DNA of 64,000 nucleotides, from positions 744,001 through 808,000 of the forward strand of contig NZ_CP041244.1 of the NCBI RefSeq assembly GCF_006547145.1, read 5' to 3'. Made by a program: the position numbers and the translations under genes. Source of the DNA: Actinomadura sp. WMMA1423. Lineage in GTDB: Bacteria > Actinomycetota > Actinomycetes > Streptosporangiales > Streptosporangiaceae. Positions 60,794-64,000 of this stretch are shown piece by piece. The first letter of the stretch is position 1, and each line of letters starts with the position of its first letter. The notes under the pieces were generated by a model. The model saw only the letters and a program-made list of their open reading frames with translations. It had not been told where the DNA came from and did no database searches.

Positions 60794-61693
60794 TCAGCGG
60801 CCGCCCAGGCGGTGCCCGAGGAACGCCAGTTCGCGGCGGAGCTGCCGCCGCCAGAAGGCCGCGTCGTGGCAGCCGCCCTCCAGCCCGCCCTCGGGCCGGA
60901 CCCGCTCACGGAACTCGCGCACCCGGCCGGCGAACGGGTCGCTCGTCCCGCAGTCGACGCGCAGCGGGGCTCCCTTCAGCTCGTCCAGCGCGCGGAAGAC
61001 GTCGTGGCGCTCGTAGTCGGCCGCGCCGTCGAACGAGCGGCGGTTGGCGGCGACCGCGTCCTCGTAGGAGGCGAACAGGGCCGGGGACGCGGCGACCACG
61101 GCCGCCGTGCGCGCGGGGCCGAGGCGGCGGGCCAGCAGGAGGGCTCCGTAGCCGCCCATGGACCAGCCGATGGCGCCGACGCGGCCGGTCCTGGCGCCGC
61201 GCTCGCGCAGCCGCGGGAGCAGCTCGTCCACGATCATGCCGAGCGGGTCGTCGCCGCCGGCGCGGGGATGCCAGTAGGTGTCGGGCCCGCCGTCCACGCT
61301 GACCAGGGCGAACGGGGGCACCCCGCCGCGCGCGACGGCGTCGGGGAGGTAGTGGTCCAGGGCGAGCTTGCGCACCAGGGAGGAGCCGTCGTCGCCGGTG
61401 CCGTGCAGCGCGACGGCCACGGGCAGGCCGCGCAGCGGCCGGCCCGCGGCGGGCGGGACGATGGTCGCGGTGACGGCGGCGCGGCGGTGCGCCGACCGCC
61501 ACGTCACCCGCTCGGGTTCGACGGACGCGGCGGGCGGGGCCGGCGCGTCGCCGCACTTGCCGAGCGCGCGGTCGAGCCGCACCTTTCCGGGGAGGACCTC
61601 GCTCTCCACCAGCGCGTAGGCGGTGCCGCCCGTGGCCGCGGCGGCCCCGATGCCGCCGAGCCCGCCGAGGACGAGGGCGCGTCGGGTGATCAA
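60794..61693 (-). CDS. secreted alpha/beta-hydrolase (esterase D-like)
   Basis: A 299-residue esterase. A twin-arginine-like signal is visible (MITRRALVLGGLGGIGAAAA). Catalytic motifs: nucleophile Ser in GWSMGGYGALLLARRLG, LRVDCGTSDPF with the acid position, and the His in GGCHDAAFWRRQL. LPVAVALHGTGDDGSSLVRK gives the oxyanion-hole region. The start is a TTG (61691-61693) overlapping the stop of the transporter gene (TTGA); no ATG or GTG fits better. Substrate open. Confidence 0.82.
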   Translation of the reverse strand: MITRRALVLGGLGGIGAAAATGGTAYALVESEVLPGKVRLDRALGKCGDAPAPPAASVEPERVTWRSAHRRAAVTATIVPPAAGRPLRGLPVAVALHGTGDDGSSLVRKLALDHYLPDAVARGGVPPFALVSVDGGPDTYWHPRAGGDDPLGMIVDELLPRLRERGARTGRVGAIGWSMGGYGALLLARRLGPARTAAVVAASPALFASYEDAVAANRRSFDGAADYERHDVFRALDELKGAPLRVDCGTSDPFAGRVREFRERVRPEGGLEGGCHDAAFWRRQLRRELAFLGHRLGGR

Positions 61694-62589
61694 GAGGCGT
61701 CCTCTCGGGAGGGTCCGGGAACCGTATCGCCCTCGCGCGTCGCGTGCGCGGACCGCGACAGCAGCGCCACGCCGGCGGTGAGCAGGAGCACGCTGAAGGA
61801 CAGGGCCGTGAACGCCGCGGCCGTCCGGGGCGGCAGCGTCTGGAAGGCGAAGGCGGCCACGAGGTAGGAGGCGATGGGGTTGGTCATCGTCATCGCGGTC
61901 ATGGCGACGGGCAGCGACCCGGCCGCGAACGCGCGCTGCTCGATGACCAGGCCGAGCAGCGTGCTGCCCGCCAGGGCGTAGCCGGGCCAGTCGACCGCGG
62001 TGGCCGCGACGCCCCGGTCGACCAGGTCCGCGGTGGTGAGCTTGATCAGCACGGCGGTCGCGGCGAAGCACAGGCCCGCGCAGACGCCGAGCAGCGCGGA
62101 CCGCACCGGGCCCCTGCGCAGCCACGCCGCCCGGGACAGCACCACGACGATCGGCGCGGCGACGAGGCCGGCGAGCAGGATCCGCGGCCGGGAGGGCTCG
62201 CCCTGGGGCGGGATCGCGCCCGGCACCGTGAACAGGACGGCGAGCCCCGCGGACACGGCGGCGCCGCCGAGCAGGTCCAGCCGCGCGGGCCGGCGCCCCG
62301 TGCCGATCGTGCCGAGCGCGATCGTGAAGACCAGCTGGGTGACCAGCAGCGGCTGGACGACGGCGGTCGAGCCGAAGTGCAGCGCGACGGCCTGCGTGAA
62401 GAACCCGGCGAGGTTGACGCCCCACCCCGTCAGCCACACCGGGTCGCGGACGAGCCGGCGGATCAGCCCGTGGGCGGCGGACGCGTCCGATCCGCCGTGC
62501 ACCGCCCTCCGCGCGGCCCGGTACTGCAGCGCGGCGGCCGCGGCGAACAGGAACGCCGCGAGCAGGCTGAAGCCGATCGACCACGCCAT
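61690..62589 (-). CDS. EamA/DMT-type transporter
   Basis: A 299-residue membrane protein with nine or ten helices and internal duplication typical of drug/metabolite transporters (FSLLAAFLFAAAAALQYRAA, GFFTQAVALHFGSTAVVQPL, and in the second half YALAGSTLLGLVIEQRAFAA). This sub-group is common in actinobacteria as a putative magnesium or metabolite carrier. ATG at 62589. Coupled to the esterase by a 4-base overlap. Confidence 0.85.
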   Translation of the reverse strand: MAWSIGFSLLAAFLFAAAAALQYRAARRAVHGGSDASAAHGLIRRLVRDPVWLTGWGVNLAGFFTQAVALHFGSTAVVQPLLVTQLVFTIALGTIGTGRRPARLDLLGGAAVSAGLAVLFTVPGAIPPQGEPSRPRILLAGLVAAPIVVVLSRAAWLRRGPVRSALLGVCAGLCFAATAVLIKLTTADLVDRGVAATAVDWPGYALAGSTLLGLVIEQRAFAAGSLPVAMTAMTMTNPIASYLVAAFAFQTLPPRTAAAFTALSFSVLLLTAGVALLSRSAHATREGDTVPGPSREDAS

Positions 62590-62706
62590 CAGGCCGCCCC
62601 TCCCGCCTCGCGCACCGCACCGCCCACCACAGATCATCCTGCCCGCCCCCGGACGAGCCGACCACGACCGGACCTCTTCCCTCGCCCGGGCCCCCTTGAC
62701 CCGGCG

Positions 62707-62742
62707 GAAAACGGATCGAAAACAATAGAAACCAACTCAAAC
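62707..62742 (+). promoter_or_regulatory. four phased GAAA(A)C repeats, DeoR/FruR-type operator
   Basis: GAAAAC at 62707-62712 and 62718-62723, GAAACC at 62728-62733 and CAAACA at 62738-62743 begin 11, 10 and 10 bases apart, one per helical turn, in a strikingly A-rich stretch. Direct repeats with this period are bound by DeoR-family sugar regulators such as FruR. They lie just upstream of the fruK remnant. Confidence 0.6.
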
Positions 62743-62756
62743 AGAAGGGAAGCAAT

Positions 62757-62783
62757 ATGAAGCCGGGAGCGGGCGGCGCATGA
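62757..62783 (+). other. eight-codon leader ORF overlapping the fruK start
   Basis: ATG (62757-62759) runs for eight codons (MKPGAGGA) to a TGA that overlaps the fruK ATG as ATGA. It has the better ribosome site (GAAGGGA, six bases upstream) whereas fruK has none of its own. It could be the scar of a lost upstream regulator gene whose start and last codons remain, or a translational-coupling leader. Confidence 0.4.
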
Positions 62784-63229
62784 TCGTGACGGTGACGCTC
62801 AACCCCAGCCTCGACCGCACGATCGAGGTGGACGCGCTGACCCGCGGCGCGGTCATCCGGGCCCGGTCCGCGCGGCTGGACCCGGGCGGCAAGGGCGTCA
62901 ACGTGTCCCGGGCACTGCTGGCCAACGGCGTCGAGTCCGCGGCCGTGGTCGCGGTGGGCGGCTCGGACGGCGACCGGTAGCGCCGGCTGCTGGAGACCGA
63001 GGGACTGCGGGTGCACGCCGTGCGCGTCGGCGGCCGGACCCGGTCCAACGTCGCGATCGCCGAACCCGGCGGCGTCGTCACCAAGCTGAACGAGCCCGGC
63101 GGGCCCCTGTCGCCCGGGGAGCTGGACGAGGTCGGCGCCGCGGTGGCGGCCGCGGCCCGCTCCGCCAGCCGGGTCGTCGGCTGCGGCAGCCTGCCGCCGG
63201 GCGTGCCGGACGGTACCTACGCGCGGATG
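62780..63229 (+). pseudogene. fruK: 1-phosphofructokinase, truncated and with in-frame amber codon
   Basis: Starts MIVTVTLNPSLDRTIEVDAL, GGKGVNVSRALLANGVESAA, the clear N-terminus of PfkB-type 1-phosphofructokinase, which makes fructose-1,6-bisphosphate after PTS uptake. Codon 67 is TAG (62978-62980) after GGSDGDR; the same frame continues RRLLETEGLRVHAV through SNVAIAEPGGVVTKLNEPGG and GSLPPGVPDGTYARM. At about 63230 the kinase stops and another gene's sequence begins in frame. The ATP-site and catalytic Asp half (GAGD motif) is absent, so no active enzyme is made. Confidence 0.85.
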
Positions 63230-63556
63230 TGCCGGCGGGGACAGCTTGTGCAGCAGGTCGCGGTGCTGCGCCCGCTCGCCGACCTGTGGGTGGACGTGGC
63301 GTTCATGGCGACGAACGGCTGCTCGGTCGAGCGCGGGCTGACGACCTCCGACCAGGCCGAGGCCGCGGTGAAGCGGGCGATGATCGCCTCGTCGCGGCGG
63401 CGGGTGCTGCTCGCCGACCGGACCAAGATCGGGCATGACCACCTCATGCGGTTCGGCGGCCTCGCCGACGTCGACGTGCTGATCAGCGACACCGGGCTGG
63501 ACACCGACCTCGCCGCCGACCTCGCCGCCGCCGGCCCGGAGGTCGTCCGCGCCTGA
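63230..63556 (+). pseudogene. C-terminal part of a DeoR-type (FruR-like) regulator fused to the fruK remnant
   Basis: Continuing in frame from the fruK piece, the sequence reads PLADLWVDVAFMATNGCSVE, RGLTTSDQAEAAVKRAMIAS, VLLADRTKIGHDHLMRFGGL and ADVDVLISDTGLDTDLAADL, the end of the sugar-phosphate sensor domain of DeoR regulators. The helix-turn-helix half is missing. In intact operons the regulator lies upstream of fruK; here its tail follows the kinase head, so a rearrangement has joined the two. Confidence 0.8.
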
Positions 63557-63557
63557 A

Positions 63558-63591
63558 CCGCCGGCCCGCGCGGGAGGGCGCGGGACGGCGG
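63558..63591. terminator. hairpin between fruK remnant and binding-protein gene
   Basis: CCGCCGGCCCGCGC (63558-63571) and GCGCGGGACGGCGG (63578-63591) form a 14-base stem with one G-A mismatch and a 6-base loop. It lies between two convergent gene ends, 11 bases from the stop of the binding protein. Confidence 0.65.
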
Positions 63592-63601
63592 CGGTGGCGC
63601 G

Positions 63602-64000
63602 TCAGCCGGCGGCGGGGACGCCGTTCGCGGGCGCCTGCGGCTGCGGGGTCGTGTAGGGCTGGATCGGCCCGTCACCGTCGTCGGTCGTGAGCGGCTGCCC
63701 CTGCGGCACGACGTTCTGCCCCTTGATCGTGCCGATCACCGCCCCGGTGTACCCGGCGTGCGATCCCGCGCCGTAGGCGAACGGGACGACGCCCGGCCCG
63801 GTGAAGTGGGACTTCTCCAGCGCGTCCACGAGGCCCTTGCGCGTCGGGTTCTTGCCGGCCGCCTGGAGCGCCTGCACGAAGGTGTAGGCGACCGACATGC
63901 CGTAGACGATGTTCCCGTTGAACGGCAGCTTCGGGATGTACTGCCCGTGGATCTTCTTGAACAGCGCGGTCCAGCTGTTGGCGGCGTCGCCCGGCGCGGC
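63602..64000 (-). CDS. branched-chain amino acid ABC transporter binding protein, C-terminal part
   Basis: The last 132 residues of a Peripla_BP_6-type substrate-binding protein; the start lies beyond the right edge. Seen: LFKKIHGQYIPKLPFNGNIV, YGMSVAYTFVQALQAAGKNP, TRKGLVDALEKSHFTGPGVV and a Pro/Gln-rich tail. The pattern YxxAxxxxxALxxAGxxPTRxxLxxAL is typical of LivJ/urea-type binding proteins of large ABC importers. Ligand and lipobox cannot be seen. Confidence 0.85.
   Translation of the reverse strand, partial: AAPGDAANSWTALFKKIHGQYIPKLPFNGNIVYGMSVAYTFVQALQAAGKNPTRKGLVDALEKSHFTGPGVVPFAYGAGSHAGYTGAVIGTIKGQNVVPQGQPLTTDDGDGPIQPYTTPQPQAPANGVPAAG

Noticed and set aside
60794..63442. Very long minus-strand frame through esterase, transporter and fruK regions
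   Set aside because: Only the part from 61693 down codes for a recognisable protein (esterase); the rest is antisense of other genes with Arg/Pro/Gly-rich composition.

Overview
The window is very GC-rich with strong G/C preference at third codon positions, frequent GTG starts and almost no poly-T terminators. Together with a RamB/ScfR-aceA pair, glucosyl-3-phosphoglycerate synthase, a B12-dependent methylmalonyl-CoA mutase operon, a DUF574-type methyltransferase and PucR regulators, this points to a chromosome of a filamentous actinobacterium. The Streptosporangiales (Actinomadura-like) are the best guess, by inference only.

Region 1 (1-12,300) is the right end of an integrated phage-like element whose left end lies outside the window. 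Twenty small genes on the minus strand (1-8638) are packed with 1-4 base start/stop overlaps or gaps of no more than about 25 bases, so they read as one long early operon. It carries a RecT annealing protein and a YqaJ-type exonuclease, several zinc-binding mini-proteins, membrane proteins and an excisionase-like HTH protein, headed by a Cro/CI-like repressor. A divergent control region (8639-8799) has five copies of a GGAAGAGA box. On the plus strand follow a second HTH regulator, a coiled-coil/proline-rich protein and a tyrosine integrase with an inserted zinc-binding segment. No structural, packaging or lysis gene is visible.

Region 2 (12,390-19,500) is core metabolism: an acyl-CoA dehydrogenase behind two palindromic operators, gpgS, ramB divergent from aceA (glyoxylate shunt), and a secreted M1 peptidase. 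Region 3 (19,600-31,300) holds a three-gene ABC-2 exporter, a CitAB-like two-component system divergent from a nitrate/sulfonate-type ABC importer, two tandem genes sharing a domain of unknown function, and an aldehyde dehydrogenase behind a clear operator. Region 4 (31,400-43,500) has AraC, PucR and MarR regulators with their neighbours (SMR pump, flavin monooxygenase, class II aldolase, VOC protein), a coupled pair of cyclic-nucleotide-domain histidine kinase and receiver/thioredoxin-reductase-like fusion, an oxidoreductase, a cell-wall-type secreted protein, an HNH nuclease and tRNA-Asn.

Region 5 (43,580-51,770) is a propionate/odd-chain module: mutA-mutB-meaB with a double GNAT protein, a divergent acyl-CoA dehydrogenase, and three very small membrane proteins. 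Region 6 (51,950-64,000) has a YbdK-type ligase, a MEDS/anti-sigma kinase gene behind a SigB-like promoter, a phosphotransferase, decayed sequence (a LysR tail), DoxX-like and GNAT proteins, a methyltransferase, an acyltransferase, a second PucR regulator, an esterase and a transporter. It ends with a pseudogene in which the 5' part of fruK (with an in-frame amber codon) is joined to the 3' part of a DeoR-type regulator, still preceded by four phased operator-like repeats. The right edge cuts a branched-chain amino acid binding protein.
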